A DNA stretch of 64,000 bases, taken from an uncultured Lachnospiraceae bacterium (lineage in GTDB: Bacteria; Bacillota; Clostridia; Lachnospirales; Lachnospiraceae). The position numbers and the translations under genes were made by a program. Under the pieces are notes generated by a model. The model was not told the DNA's origin and ran no database searches. It was given only the letters and a program-made list of their open reading frames with translations. The DNA is taken from contig CANRFZ010000004.1 of assembly GCA_947630025.1 (NCBI GenBank), positions 62,001 to 126,000 of the forward strand. The letters run 5' to 3'. This document shows positions 26,518 through 35,609 of the stretch, one piece after another. The stretch's first letter is position 1. Each line of letters opens with the position of its first letter.

Positions 26518-27317
26518 CTCTGTTCTCCCCTTTCAAACTGTCTCAATACGCGCAGCGTCCGCCTGACCGTGATCAGGAACGGATGCGCCACCTGATTTTT
26601 TCTGAGCGCCCGGTAGCCCTCCCGGAACGATACGAGATAATTGGAAAGTCCCGCATTACTCGTTCCGCCGTAAAACATGGCGATCAGCACCTCCGGCACG
26701 TAAGCCAGCCGGTTGCGGCTGTCCTTCAGGAAACGCACCATAAATTCATAATCGGCGGCACATCGGTAGTCCGTGTCGTAGCAGCCGTATTTTTCATAAA
26801 TTTCACGCTTTAAAAACAACGCGGGATGGCCCGGCATCCAGCCGTCTGAGATGCTGCCTTCTCCCATGCGCCATGTCCTGACGACGCGCTCCCCTTCCAC
26901 ATAGACCAAGTCCGCGTGCGCGCCGACGCAGCCTTCGCCGCCCTGCTCTATCGCCCGCACCAGTCTGGACACGGCATCGGCCCTGCACAGTCTGTCGTTG
27001 CAGACCGCCACGATATCGCCGGTGCACATTTTCCATGCCTTATTCATGGCGTCGTACAGTCCGTTGTCCGGCTCGGAAATCCAGCGGACGGTTCTGGCCG
27101 CCCGGGGCCGCCCTTCTTCCCTGCCGGGCGCAGACGTCTCTGCCCGCTCCTGTCTGGCCGCATATTCCCGTATCACATCCACCGTTCCGTCGGTGGAACC
27201 GCCGTCCACGATCACCACTTCCAGATCGCCGTAATCCTGCCCGTCTATGCCGCGCAGGGTGATCCCGAGCTGCTCTTTTACATTATAGGTTGTCACCAGC
27301 AGAGATACTTTCCACAT
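26514..27317 (-). CDS. Family 2 glycosyltransferase
   Basis: 267 aa soluble GT-A enzyme. LLVTTYNVKEQL at the N-terminus, VDGGSTDGT, then EPDNGLYDAMNKA, the WsaD/colanic-acid-type motif. An insertion of about 20 charged residues (around 58-78) separates the first two motifs. In place of a classic DxD, CNDRL sits at the metal position. First gene of the leftward unit GT2-ugd-epimerase-GT2-ChbG. The promoter at 27325-27353 would start transcription within a base or two of the ATG, so the message may be leaderless. Confidence 0.82.
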   Translation of the reverse strand: MWKVSLLVTTYNVKEQLGITLRGIDGQDYGDLEVVIVDGGSTDGTVDVIREYAARQERAETSAPGREEGRPRAARTVRWISEPDNGLYDAMNKAWKMCTGDIVAVCNDRLCRADAVSRLVRAIEQGGEGCVGAHADLVYVEGERVVRTWRMGEGSISDGWMPGHPALFLKREIYEKYGCYDTDYRCAADYEFMVRFLKDSRNRLAYVPEVLIAMFYGGTSNAGLSNYLVSFREGYRALRKNQVAHPFLITVRRTLRVLRQFERGEQR

Positions 27318-27324
27318 ATAACAG

Positions 27325-27353
27325 ATTTTACCTTATTTTGGGTGAATATGCAA
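27325..27353 (-). promoter_or_regulatory. Promoter of the GT2-ugd-epimerase-GT2-deacetylase unit
   Basis: Reading leftward: TTGCAT, 17-base spacer, TAAAAT, the same hexamers and spacing as at 19536-19564. The predicted start at about 27318 leaves almost no leader before the ATG at 27317. Confidence 0.55.
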
Positions 27354-27411
27354 TCTCAAACCTTTTCCAAAAAACAAAGTTGCGCCAAAGAAGCAAAGTT
27401 CGGCATCCGGC

Positions 27412-27440
27412 TTGCGAATCAGCCGCAATTATGCTATATT
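27412..27440 (+). promoter_or_regulatory. Promoter of the LTA-synthase-like gene
   Basis: TTGCGA, 17-base spacer, TATATT preceded by TGC (extended -10). About 75 bases upstream of the ATG at 27516. Confidence 0.55.
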
Positions 27441-27515
27441 CGATTGTGTTATATTTATTATGCGTGATGTGATTGTGTCATTATTGCATTGGGGAATTGC
27501 GGTTGGAGGTTATTC

Positions 27516-29684
27516 ATGCTGCCATTTATCATCATCTGGATTCTGCCAAGTATCTTGTCCTATTTGCTCTCTTTGCGGCTGGTAAAGCGAGAGTCCGCGC
27601 ATAGCGCCGGATATCTGTTCCTGTTATATTATGCCGCTCTGTTTTACGGCATCCTCGCGGTTGTCGAGACGCTGCGCGGCCATGGTTCTTCGACTCTTTT
27701 TGCCGTCCTTGGCTCCGTGTCCGGTAAGTATATGGCGGCCTATCTCGTTCCGCTTGCAGCGGCGGCTGTCGTTTTTCCTTTTCTGTCTCATGTTGTGTTT
27801 CGCAAAGCGTCTGAAAGCAGGTTTGTATCCCTCTTTACCTCATGCCTGTGCTTTCTGCTGCTCTTAGGCTATATCCGCGTCAATACGATTTCCAACCTCT
27901 ACTATTCCTTTTCGTTTGTGTTAAGCATGATGGCCTCCCTGTTCGGTACTTTTCTCTGCAAAAAAGGAGAACTGGAAGGTTGTAATAAAGCAAATATCAA
28001 ACAAAGACTTCGTTTTGCCGTTCCGCCCACTGCATTCTATATTGCCACGGTGGTCATCTCCTTTCCCGGAACGCTCGTTCTCAACAACCTGACAGAGACC
28101 AATATTCCCTTCCGCGTTCTGCTGGGAGCGTGGCTGGCCGGATGCCTGCTGAATCTCGTAATCGTCGCAGGCGCCGGGGTTCTGATGATGGCCCGGGGAT
28201 TTTTCGAACTTTTTTACACGTTATTATTTTCCTTTGTTCTAACGGGCTATCTGCAGGCTCTGTTCCTGAATGGCCGGATGCTGCAGATGGACGGAAGTAT
28301 CCAGAGATGGCCGATGTCGCAGGTCTGCATCAACGCCCTGATCTGGTTTGCAATAGCAGCGCTGATTCTGTTGTTTCGAGCGGTAAAACCCAAAATCACC
28401 GCCAAACTTTACCCCGCATTGTGCATTTATTTAAGCCTGATACAAATCGTCTCCGCGGGTTATCTTTTTATCAGGACATCGACAGATCCGTCCAAGCAGT
28501 CGGCTCACTATATGCTATCCACCGATGGGGAATTTGAACTTCATCCCGAAAACAACGTTATCGTCTTTGTACTGGACTGGTACGACCAACAGATTCTTGC
28601 CAAGATTCTGCAGGATGATCCCGCATTCCTTTCTGGGCTGGACGGCTTTACCGCCTACACTAATGCGTCCAGTCTGTACGCCTTTACGGATACGTCCGTT
28701 CCCTATCTGCTGACCGCAACGGAATGGCAGTATAATATGGGAACCGACCAGTATATCCAATATGCCCATGACAACGGCACTGTGCTGGACGACATTTCCG
28801 ACGCCGATTACGACATGAGCGTCTATACCTCGTCCTACTACGTGACGCCGCAGGTTCATGCCAAACTGCGCAACAGCATCCTGTATGAACCCCGCTACAA
28901 TATCAAAGAAACATTGGATCTCCTGCTAAAATGCGGGAAATATCAGACGGCTCCCTTCTTTTCCAAAGAATTATACTGGTATACCAGCGCTTACTTCTAT
29001 GAACTGGCTCATACAGATGGCCGCGCCTATAGCTGCAGCAACGATGTACCGTTCTGGAACGCTCTGGAGGCTTCCGGGCTGAGCATCGATGAAAGTACGG
29101 ATTCCAACGGATTCTTTAAATTTTATCACCTGTATGGAGCGCATCCGCCGTTTCGGATGTCGGAGGATATGACGCCCATCGTAACCCCCCCCCAGACAGA
29201 CAACGCCGCTCTGCTCGCTCAGGCAAAGGGAAGTTTCCGAATCGTACTGGCCTATATCGACCAGTTGAAAAAACTGGATTTGTATGACAGGGCAACCATC
29301 GTTATCACTGCGGATCATGGGGAGAACTACCTTTACGATCCGCTCCGAAAGGATTTTCTGGCCGATCTGGAACTGCAGGAGACGTCCAATCCCATTCTGT
29401 TATTCAAAAATGCGAGCGACTCTTGGGCGGGCGTCCGCACCAGCCGTGCCCCTGTTTCCCACACGGAAATGATTGCCAGCATCGTACAGGCAGCCAACCC
29501 CTCCGAGCAGGCGATGGCACATTACGGACAGACTTTGGCGGATATCGATGAGACAACGGACCGCACGCGCACGTTCATCTTTACACGTGTTGACCTTCCG
29601 TATGTCAAAGCAGAAATCACCGGAGACATTCTGGATATGTCAAACTGGTCGGTCATAGAACGGATCGAGGCCGAAGACCGGTAA
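27516..29684 (+). CDS. Membrane sulfatase-fold protein, LTA-synthase-like phosphotransferase
   Basis: 722 aa. About ten membrane helices in the first 330 residues, then an extracytoplasmic alkaline-phosphatase/sulfatase-fold domain. The metal-site motif VFVLDWYD is at about 350, the nucleophile region FTDTSVPYLLT around 400, and TADHGENY around 600. Such enzymes transfer phosphoglycerol or phosphoethanolamine to surface glycans. The ATG at 27516 follows GGAGG; an upstream TTG is rejected. A nine-C tract (29185-29193) inside the catalytic domain encodes Thr-Pro-Pro at about residue 557 and is in frame as written. It ends 31 bases from the convergent DUF4956 gene. Confidence 0.8.
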   Translation: MLPFIIIWILPSILSYLLSLRLVKRESAHSAGYLFLLYYAALFYGILAVVETLRGHGSSTLFAVLGSVSGKYMAAYLVPLAAAAVVFPFLSHVVFRKASESRFVSLFTSCLCFLLLLGYIRVNTISNLYYSFSFVLSMMASLFGTFLCKKGELEGCNKANIKQRLRFAVPPTAFYIATVVISFPGTLVLNNLTETNIPFRVLLGAWLAGCLLNLVIVAGAGVLMMARGFFELFYTLLFSFVLTGYLQALFLNGRMLQMDGSIQRWPMSQVCINALIWFAIAALILLFRAVKPKITAKLYPALCIYLSLIQIVSAGYLFIRTSTDPSKQSAHYMLSTDGEFELHPENNVIVFVLDWYDQQILAKILQDDPAFLSGLDGFTAYTNASSLYAFTDTSVPYLLTATEWQYNMGTDQYIQYAHDNGTVLDDISDADYDMSVYTSSYYVTPQVHAKLRNSILYEPRYNIKETLDLLLKCGKYQTAPFFSKELYWYTSAYFYELAHTDGRAYSCSNDVPFWNALEASGLSIDESTDSNGFFKFYHLYGAHPPFRMSEDMTPIVTPPQTDNAALLAQAKGSFRIVLAYIDQLKKLDLYDRATIVITADHGENYLYDPLRKDFLADLELQETSNPILLFKNASDSWAGVRTSRAPVSHTEMIASIVQAANPSEQAMAHYGQTLADIDETTDRTRTFIFTRVDLPYVKAEITGDILDMSNWSVIERIEAEDR
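29185..29193 (+). repeat. C9 tract inside the LTA-synthase-like gene (in frame)
   Basis: Nine consecutive C. The reading frame is intact through the tract to the stop codon at 29684. A one-base change would truncate the catalytic domain. Confidence 0.9.
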
Positions 29685-29715
29685 ACATACTCCGGACGAA
29701 CGAATCAAGGGAACA

Positions 29716-30399
29716 TCAAACCCTCGTCTCGCCGTCGTGGGAAATACAGTTGACTGACGTAAACTGCTTTCCGACGGTCAACGCTTTTAACAGTTCTTCT
29801 TTCTGCGAAGTGCGGATCTCGATGATAAGCTCCGCCTCGCCGTTTCTGATCGTTCTGGATTTTTCCTTATGATATCTGCTGAGAGACTGCAGCGTCGCCT
29901 CCAGACCGTCATAATCGACCGTTTCCTCCCTGCCCTGCAGCACCAGCAGATCCGGCGCTTTTGCACCCGGCGCCTTTTCCAGAAGCAGCAGAAGCACTGT
30001 CATGACGACGCACAGGACAAACGCCAGTATCCACAAACCCACACCCGTGATAATGCCGGCGCTGATGGCCCAGAACAGATAGAGCAGATCCAGCGGATTC
30101 TTCACCGCGCTTCGGAATCTCACGATAGACAACGCGCCCACCATACCCAGCGATACGAGCAGATTGGACTGCATCGCTATCATGATCGCCGCCACGATCA
30201 GCGGCATACCGCCTATCGTCACATTCAAATCTTTGGAATAAAACGCCGACTTGCCGTTCAGTCTGTATACCGTGTAAATATAGATACCGATCAGGCACGC
30301 CGCCGCCAGAATCAGCGCAATACTGCCCGCCGTCAGGGTTCCGCCGCCGCCCAGACTCTCATAGACTCCTCTTTTAATCACATCTTTTACCGACATCAT
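29716..30399 (-). CDS. DUF4956 membrane protein
   Basis: 227 aa with four membrane helices (about 20-145) and a soluble C-terminal ACT-like domain. The GMVGALSIVRFRSAVKNPLDL motif region is the hallmark of DUF4956, often found next to VTC-domain polyphosphate polymerases, as here. It may be a channel or regulator for the polyphosphate enzyme (family association, not shown). Start at 30399 or the next ATG, 30396. Last gene of the CDP-sugar operon. Confidence 0.85.
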   Translation of the reverse strand: MMSVKDVIKRGVYESLGGGGTLTAGSIALILAAACLIGIYIYTVYRLNGKSAFYSKDLNVTIGGMPLIVAAIMIAMQSNLLVSLGMVGALSIVRFRSAVKNPLDLLYLFWAISAGIITGVGLWILAFVLCVVMTVLLLLLEKAPGAKAPDLLVLQGREETVDYDGLEATLQSLSRYHKEKSRTIRNGEAELIIEIRTSQKEELLKALTVGKQFTSVNCISHDGETRV

Positions 30400-30425
30400 A
30401 TCTTTGTTTTCCTCTCGTCGTACCG

Positions 30426-31112
30426 TCAGTTAATTCGATCTGTGTATAGCTCCCTGCATAACTGGTATTTGGAAAAAGACGACTGCTGCAGATTGCCGGT
30501 CTCCAACAACTGCAGCAGAAAATCCGGGATAAACTCATCATATTTGATTTCCAGAACGCTGTCCTGTTCCCGCAGACGGTCGTACACAATATCCGGCCTG
30601 CCGAAATATTCCGTCCGCCCGCAGGCGCGGATGTTCCTGTCAAATGTAATCCGCGTGTTGCCCGGTGCGAAGACATACGCCTTGCGCTCATATGCCACGA
30701 TCACCTTAGGCCGCAGCCCGCCCATCCGGATCGCCAGATTAAACAACGTCGCCGGATCGTCCGCCGCGCCCGTATCTTCTATGCAGTGCCCGCTCATCAG
30801 CAGATTCATCTGCTCCCTGCTGATGCTTTTGGACTTCTTGCAGATTCTGGAATCCTTTTTCTGCTTGACCTCCAGACGGATCACATCCAGAGAATTGTTG
30901 TAAATACGGATGCGGTATTTATTTCTGTTCTCATGACCGTTCAAAGTATCATAATAGCACGCATCCGTCAAATCGTCAAAATAAAGGCTGATGATACTGT
31001 AACCGTCGTCCCCGCACTCGTTGACGTCCGGCTTCAGCACGGCGCCTATTCTGTTCTGCAGCACGTACATTTCCTGCATATCACAGTTGTATTTATCCTC
31101 AACCCGATACAT
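30426..31112 (-). CDS. VTC-domain polyphosphate polymerase
   Basis: 228 aa. It begins MYRVEDKY and has the tunnel-fold features of VTC domains: paired basic residues (YRIRIYN, LEVKQKK), an ISREQ segment, VAYERKAY, RITFDRNI, and a late Glu in VLEIKYDE. VTC domains polymerise phosphate from nucleotide triphosphates. Its partner DUF4956 gene follows 26 bases downstream. The AAGGAG site supports the ATG at 31112. Why it sits in a glycan operon is unclear; a phosphate-polymer role at the envelope is possible. Confidence 0.85.
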   Translation of the reverse strand: MYRVEDKYNCDMQEMYVLQNRIGAVLKPDVNECGDDGYSIISLYFDDLTDACYYDTLNGHENRNKYRIRIYNNSLDVIRLEVKQKKDSRICKKSKSISREQMNLLMSGHCIEDTGAADDPATLFNLAIRMGGLRPKVIVAYERKAYVFAPGNTRITFDRNIRACGRTEYFGRPDIVYDRLREQDSVLEIKYDEFIPDFLLQLLETGNLQQSSFSKYQLCRELYTDRIN

Positions 31113-31155
31113 TTCCGCTCCTTACTCAACGCGGCCGTCTCCCGGCAGTACCGCT

Positions 31156-32244
31156 CTATTTTCGATATAACCAATATTTATAGTACACGCATTTCAGCGT
31201 ATAGACAAAAAAATTACCGATTCTTGCCGCCGCAGCGCGTATGTTCTCTCCCAGTGTAAAGCGATATCCCCGCCTGTTGACGTACCGCCGCAGCGCAGGC
31301 GTCACACCTGTATAAAAAGGCCCTGCATCATGGTTCAAGGGGAAGCCGCGATAGGGTTCATAAAAAATATCAATATAGTCCGGCCTGATACCCATCATGT
31401 CATTATACATGATCTGCCGCGTGTTAAGATAATTCTGCTTGCGCAGGATAATCTGTTTGGTTCCGTCCTGTGCAAACAGAATGTTGTGAGACGCAGTTCC
31501 TTCCATAGATACCATTTCCTTACAATGGCTGAAAAGATAAATCTGTTCCTCGATGGGCAGTCTCTCCGGTGCGATAACCGTATAGCCCATTCTGCAAAAT
31601 ATCGCCTCTATCTCTTTTTCACCCAGCTCTTTGCAGCTCGCCATCTGCCGTCTGGTCAGATAAATCTTGTCATAAACCGGCATTCCGCTCATTCTGCCGA
31701 CATTTTCCGCCGCTCTCCGGTACACCGCGGTGAAGCCGTCCGCACACAGAGTCCCCGGAAATACCGATAATTCGGGAATAATCACCTCTCGGAAACGAAC
31801 CGGTCTGACAATTTCGATCAGGCGTTCCGGCGCGATCCCCAAAAGTTCCATAAACCTGCCGTAAGAAGTACCCGGATCGCTCAGTGCGTTCTCCTGCATC
31901 TGCACACCGCAGTATGCCAGCCTGTACGGATGTTCTTCCTGCAGCACATACCACATTCTCGCCATGCAGTCAAACAAAAAATTACCCCAATGGCCACGCA
32001 TCTGTCCGATAAAAACGACCGTCTCGTCCACTCGCTCCGGCTCCTGCTCCGGAACGTAGTCCCCCCCCCACAAACTGACGCCGTCATACGCATACAGGGA
32101 CTCCGCAGCGAAATGCCCTTCCCTGTCCACAACACCGCCCCTGCCGTCTCTGTCCGGCAGGATTGTGGCGTCGGCGATCGTCTTAATCTGCAGCGCGTCC
32201 GTCTTTCGGGTATATCCTTTTTCCTGCCCGTTACGCTCCGGCAT
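31156..32244 (-). CDS. Family 61-type glycosyltransferase, tract-bearing
   Basis: 362 aa. It resembles the DUF563/GT61 capsular glycosyltransferases: GHWGNFLFDCMARMW early, YLTRRQMASCKELGEKEI and MEGTASHNILFA later, in the usual order. Cytoplasmic; acceptor and donor unknown. Codons 59-61 (Trp-Gly-Gly) are encoded by a nine-G tract (32061-32069 as C on the + strand), in frame as written. The gene sits between the CDP-glucose dehydratase and the polyphosphate polymerase. Confidence 0.8.
   Translation of the reverse strand: MPERNGQEKGYTRKTDALQIKTIADATILPDRDGRGGVVDREGHFAAESLYAYDGVSLWGGDYVPEQEPERVDETVVFIGQMRGHWGNFLFDCMARMWYVLQEEHPYRLAYCGVQMQENALSDPGTSYGRFMELLGIAPERLIEIVRPVRFREVIIPELSVFPGTLCADGFTAVYRRAAENVGRMSGMPVYDKIYLTRRQMASCKELGEKEIEAIFCRMGYTVIAPERLPIEEQIYLFSHCKEMVSMEGTASHNILFAQDGTKQIILRKQNYLNTRQIMYNDMMGIRPDYIDIFYEPYRGFPLNHDAGPFYTGVTPALRRYVNRRGYRFTLGENIRAAAARIGNFFVYTLKCVYYKYWLYRK
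32061..32069 (-). repeat. G9 tract near the start of the GT61 gene (in frame)
   Basis: Nine G on the coding strand at codons 59-61. A one-base slip would stop translation early and silence the enzyme. Confidence 0.9.
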
Positions 32245-32265
32245 AACCCTTCCCTCGTTGCTGCC

Positions 32266-33390
32266 TCATCCCAGAAACTTCCGAATCTGCTCGGTCATCA
32301 CCCGGCAGATATCCTGTCCGTCCCTGTATGCCAGCGTCCACTCCACGATCATCTCTATCGCCTGCTCTACAGTCCATACCGGCTTCCAGCCGAATGTCTT
32401 TTTCAGCTTAGAGCAGTCCAGCTTCAGAAAAGAAGCCTCATGGGGGCCGCCGTCATAGCCGTCCTTCCACGCCGCCCGCTCACCTGTAGCCAGGTTCCAG
32501 CTATCGCAGAACAGTGTGACCAGTTCGCCCGTCGTATAACAGTCCGTTTCGTCCGGCCCCACATTATAATTCCCCGCGGTCTCAGGCGCACGATACTGCG
32601 CGGCAGCCAGCATCAGGTACACCGCCACCGGTTCCAGCACGTGCTGATACGGTCTGGTGGAATACGGATTCCTGACCAGAATCTCTCGCCCGGACAACAC
32701 CGCGCGCACACAGTCCGGCACGATTCTGTCCACGGCGAAATCCCCGCCGCCGATTACGTTGCCCGCCCGGGCCGTGGATATGGCCGCCGCGGGAGCAGCC
32801 GTTTCAGCAGAATCCTCCCCTTTTGTCGAACGGGCATCTTGCCGTACAGAAAAAAACGAATTTTTATAACATTCCGTCACCAGTTCGGAGCAGGACTTGG
32901 AATTGGAATACGGATCGTATCCGTTTAACTCCTCGTTCTCCCGGTATCCCCATTCCCACTCCCGGTTTCGATAGACTTTGTCGGTGGTGACATTGACAAA
33001 AGAACGCACGCTGGAACACGTCCGCACGCATTCCAGCACGTTCACCGTACCCATCACGTTCACCTCGTACGTGTAAACAGGATTCTTGTAAGATTCCCGG
33101 ACGATAGGCTGCGCCGCCATATGGATCACAACCTCCGGCTGCGTCTCGTCAAACACCCGCCGCAGATGCGCCAGATCCCGCACATCACCCACGACAGAAC
33201 GGATCTTGTCCGCGATCCCGCTCAGCGCAAACACGCTGGGCTCCGTGGGCGGCTCCAGCGCATAGCCCGTAACCTGCGCACCCAGCATATACAGAAGGAC
33301 GCACATCCACGTGCCTTTAAACCCCGTGTGCCCGGTGATCAGCACCTTCCTGCCACGATAAAAATCCAGCCCGAAATCAAAATGTTCCAC
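32266..33390 (-). CDS. rfbG: CDP-glucose 4,6-dehydratase
   Basis: 374 aa short-chain dehydrogenase. TGHTGFKGTW at about 19-28 is the distinctive RfbG NAD loop, followed by VTTDKVY and the YDPYSNSKSCSE catalytic pair. It makes CDP-4-keto-6-deoxyglucose, second step of CDP-3,6-dideoxyhexose synthesis. The start is a GTG at 33390, preceded by AGGAGA. It follows RfbH by 93 bases and RfbF further upstream. Confidence 0.93.
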   Translation of the reverse strand: MEHFDFGLDFYRGRKVLITGHTGFKGTWMCVLLYMLGAQVTGYALEPPTEPSVFALSGIADKIRSVVGDVRDLAHLRRVFDETQPEVVIHMAAQPIVRESYKNPVYTYEVNVMGTVNVLECVRTCSSVRSFVNVTTDKVYRNREWEWGYRENEELNGYDPYSNSKSCSELVTECYKNSFFSVRQDARSTKGEDSAETAAPAAAISTARAGNVIGGGDFAVDRIVPDCVRAVLSGREILVRNPYSTRPYQHVLEPVAVYLMLAAAQYRAPETAGNYNVGPDETDCYTTGELVTLFCDSWNLATGERAAWKDGYDGGPHEASFLKLDCSKLKKTFGWKPVWTVEQAIEMIVEWTLAYRDGQDICRVMTEQIRKFLG

Positions 33391-33483
33391 TGTTTTTCTC
33401 CTACTGTAACCGTTACTGCGGCCTTCCGCCGCTTACAAAAAGCAGCGCCGCCGCCGGAACCCCGCCGTCTGAAACGCCTCGGC

Positions 33484-34836
33484 TCACTGTACCGCCTGCA
33501 CGAGCGTTTCCGCCATATAATCAATCATCTCATCCGTCATGCCGGGATATACCCCGATCCAGAACGTATTTTCCATAATGTAATCCGTGTTGGCCAGCTC
33601 TCCCACAACCCGGTAGCCTTCCCCGGCGGCGCGCATCTCATCAAAGCAGGGATGTTTGATCAGATTGCCGGCAAAAAGCATCCTCGTCTGTACGCCGTGT
33701 TCCTCCAGATACCGCACGGCCCTGCTGCGGGAAACCCCTTCCCGGCAGGTGACCATAAACCCGAACCAGCACGGCCTCGAATTGGCGCACGCCTGCGGCA
33801 GAATCAGCTTTTCCCCGATGTGCCTGTCCGCATCGGCGCTCAGAAGGGCATCTTTCAGCCTGTCAAAATTATGCCGGCGCCTTTCCGCAAAAGAAGGGAA
33901 CTTGTCAAGCTGCGCACATCCGACCGCCGCCTGCATATCCGTCGCTTTCAGATTATACCCGAAATGCGAGTACACATATTTATGGTCATATCCGCGCGGC
34001 AGCTCCCCGAACTGCCCGTCAAACCGATGGCCGCACATATTGTCCCTGCCGGACGGACAGACGCAGTCCCGCCCCCAGTCCCGGAATGAACGAATACACT
34101 TGTGCAGCAGCGCGTTGTCGGTATAGACCGCTCCGCCCTCCCCCATCGTCATATGGTGCGGCGGATAGAAGCTGGATGTTCCGATATCGCCGAACGTTCC
34201 CGTAAAACCCGACTTTCCGTTCATCGTATACTCCGAACCCAGCGCGTCGCAGTTATCCTCCACCAGCCACAAGTTGTGTCTTTTGCAAAAATCGCTTACC
34301 GTCTGCAAGTCAAACGGATTGCCCAGCGTGTGCGCCAGCATAACCGCCTTGGTTCTGGGCGACAGAGCCTGCTCCAGCATCGTCACATCGATATTATACT
34401 GCGGGATCGTCACGTCCACAAAGACAGGCACCGCGCCGTACTGAATCATCGGCGCCACCGTCGTCGGAAATCCCGCCGCCACGGTGATCACCTCGTCGCC
34501 CCGCTCGATCCGCCTATCGCCCAGAAGCGGCGACGTCAGCGCCATAAACGCGACCAGATTGGCGGAAGAACCGGAATTTACCAGCGAACAGTACCGGACA
34601 CCCAGATATTCCGCCAGCTTCCGCTCGAACTGATCTGTATACCGCCCCGCGGTCAGCCAAAATTCCAGCGCGCTGTCCACCAGATTGACCATCTCCGCGC
34701 TGTCATAAACGCGGGAAGCATACGGAATACGGTCTCCCCGCTCGTACGCTTTTCTCTTGTGGTACTTCCCGCAGTAATCCGCCACCTGCTTCAAAATACT
34801 CTCTCTTGCCTGCTGCTCATCCATTCCTTCAAACAT
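33484..34836 (-). CDS. rfbH: CDP-6-deoxy-4-hexulose 3-dehydrase (E1)
   Basis: 450 aa aminotransferase-fold, iron-sulfur enzyme. The usual PLP lysine is replaced by His in SFYPPHHMTMGEGG, the defining feature of RfbH/AscC. The C-terminal cysteines (CVCPSGRDNMC) match the cluster-binding region. It removes the C3 hydroxyl to give CDP-4-keto-3,6-dideoxyglucose. No RfbI-type reductase is seen, so another ferredoxin reductase must serve. The ATG at 34836 shares one base with the stop of RfbF (TAATG). Confidence 0.93.
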   Translation of the reverse strand: MFEGMDEQQARESILKQVADYCGKYHKRKAYERGDRIPYASRVYDSAEMVNLVDSALEFWLTAGRYTDQFERKLAEYLGVRYCSLVNSGSSANLVAFMALTSPLLGDRRIERGDEVITVAAGFPTTVAPMIQYGAVPVFVDVTIPQYNIDVTMLEQALSPRTKAVMLAHTLGNPFDLQTVSDFCKRHNLWLVEDNCDALGSEYTMNGKSGFTGTFGDIGTSSFYPPHHMTMGEGGAVYTDNALLHKCIRSFRDWGRDCVCPSGRDNMCGHRFDGQFGELPRGYDHKYVYSHFGYNLKATDMQAAVGCAQLDKFPSFAERRRHNFDRLKDALLSADADRHIGEKLILPQACANSRPCWFGFMVTCREGVSRSRAVRYLEEHGVQTRMLFAGNLIKHPCFDEMRAAGEGYRVVGELANTDYIMENTFWIGVYPGMTDEMIDYMAETLVQAVQ

Positions 34837-35609
34837 TACCACACTCTCCACGGCGCCTTGCCGCTCTCCCATAATTCTTCCAGATATATCTTGTCCCTGA
34901 GCGTATCCATCGGCGACCAGAACCCGTCATGCTTATAGGCCGCCATCTCTCCGTCGCCCGCTATCTTCTCGAATGGGCCCGCCTCCAGCATCTCGCTGCC
35001 GTCTCCCAGATAATCAAAGACACGCCTGTTCATCACCATGAACCCCGCGTTAACCCATGCGGAGTCCGCCCGCGCCTTTTCCTTAAAGCCCATGACGCGC
35101 TCCCTGTCGTCGATCTTCAGCGCGCCGAATCTCCCCACCGGCTGCGTCGTCGTGATCGTAACCGTCCTGCCCTGTTCCCGATGGAACTGCAGAAGCGCCG
35201 GAATATCCACATCCGATACGCCGTCCCCATACGTCAGAAAGAACTCCTCGTCCTCTCCGATATAATCACGGATCTTCAGAATACGGCCAGCCGTCAGCGT
35301 TTTCAGTCCGGTATTGGCCAACGTCACTTTCCAAGGCTCCGCAAAATTCTCATGAATCACCGTCTGCTTATCCCGCAGGGCAAACGTGCAGTCCGACTGA
35401 TTGACATAGTAGTGAATAAAATATTCCTTGATCATATGCCCTTTATAACCGCAGCAGATGACAAATTCATGATAACCGTAATAAGAATACAACTTCATGA
35501 TGTGCCACAGGATAGGCTTCCCGCCGATTTCGATCATGGGCTTGGGCCGAAGCTGCGTTTCTTCACTGATGCGGGTTCCCATGCCGCCCGCAAGAATTAC
35601 GACTTTCAC
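34836..35609 (-). CDS. rfbF: Glucose-1-phosphate cytidylyltransferase
   Basis: 257 aa nucleotidyltransferase. Intact nucleotide loop LAGGMGTRISEET, then RPKPMIEIGGKPILWH, TYGDGVSDVD and MDTLRDK. It makes CDP-glucose from glucose 1-phosphate and CTP, the first step of the CDP-3,6-dideoxyhexose path completed by the two following genes. The start is GTG at 35609 with a GGAGG site and overlaps the upstream paralogue's stop by four bases. Confidence 0.93.
   Translation of the reverse strand: MKVVILAGGMGTRISEETQLRPKPMIEIGGKPILWHIMKLYSYYGYHEFVICCGYKGHMIKEYFIHYYVNQSDCTFALRDKQTVIHENFAEPWKVTLANTGLKTLTAGRILKIRDYIGEDEEFFLTYGDGVSDVDIPALLQFHREQGRTVTITTTQPVGRFGALKIDDRERVMGFKEKARADSAWVNAGFMVMNRRVFDYLGDGSEMLEAGPFEKIAGDGEMAAYKHDGFWSPMDTLRDKIYLEELWESGKAPWRVW

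Noticed and set aside
34837-34872. Twelve-codon N-terminal extension of RfbH
   Set aside because: It lies inside the end of rfbF; the TAATG junction and a GGAG site support the start at 34836.
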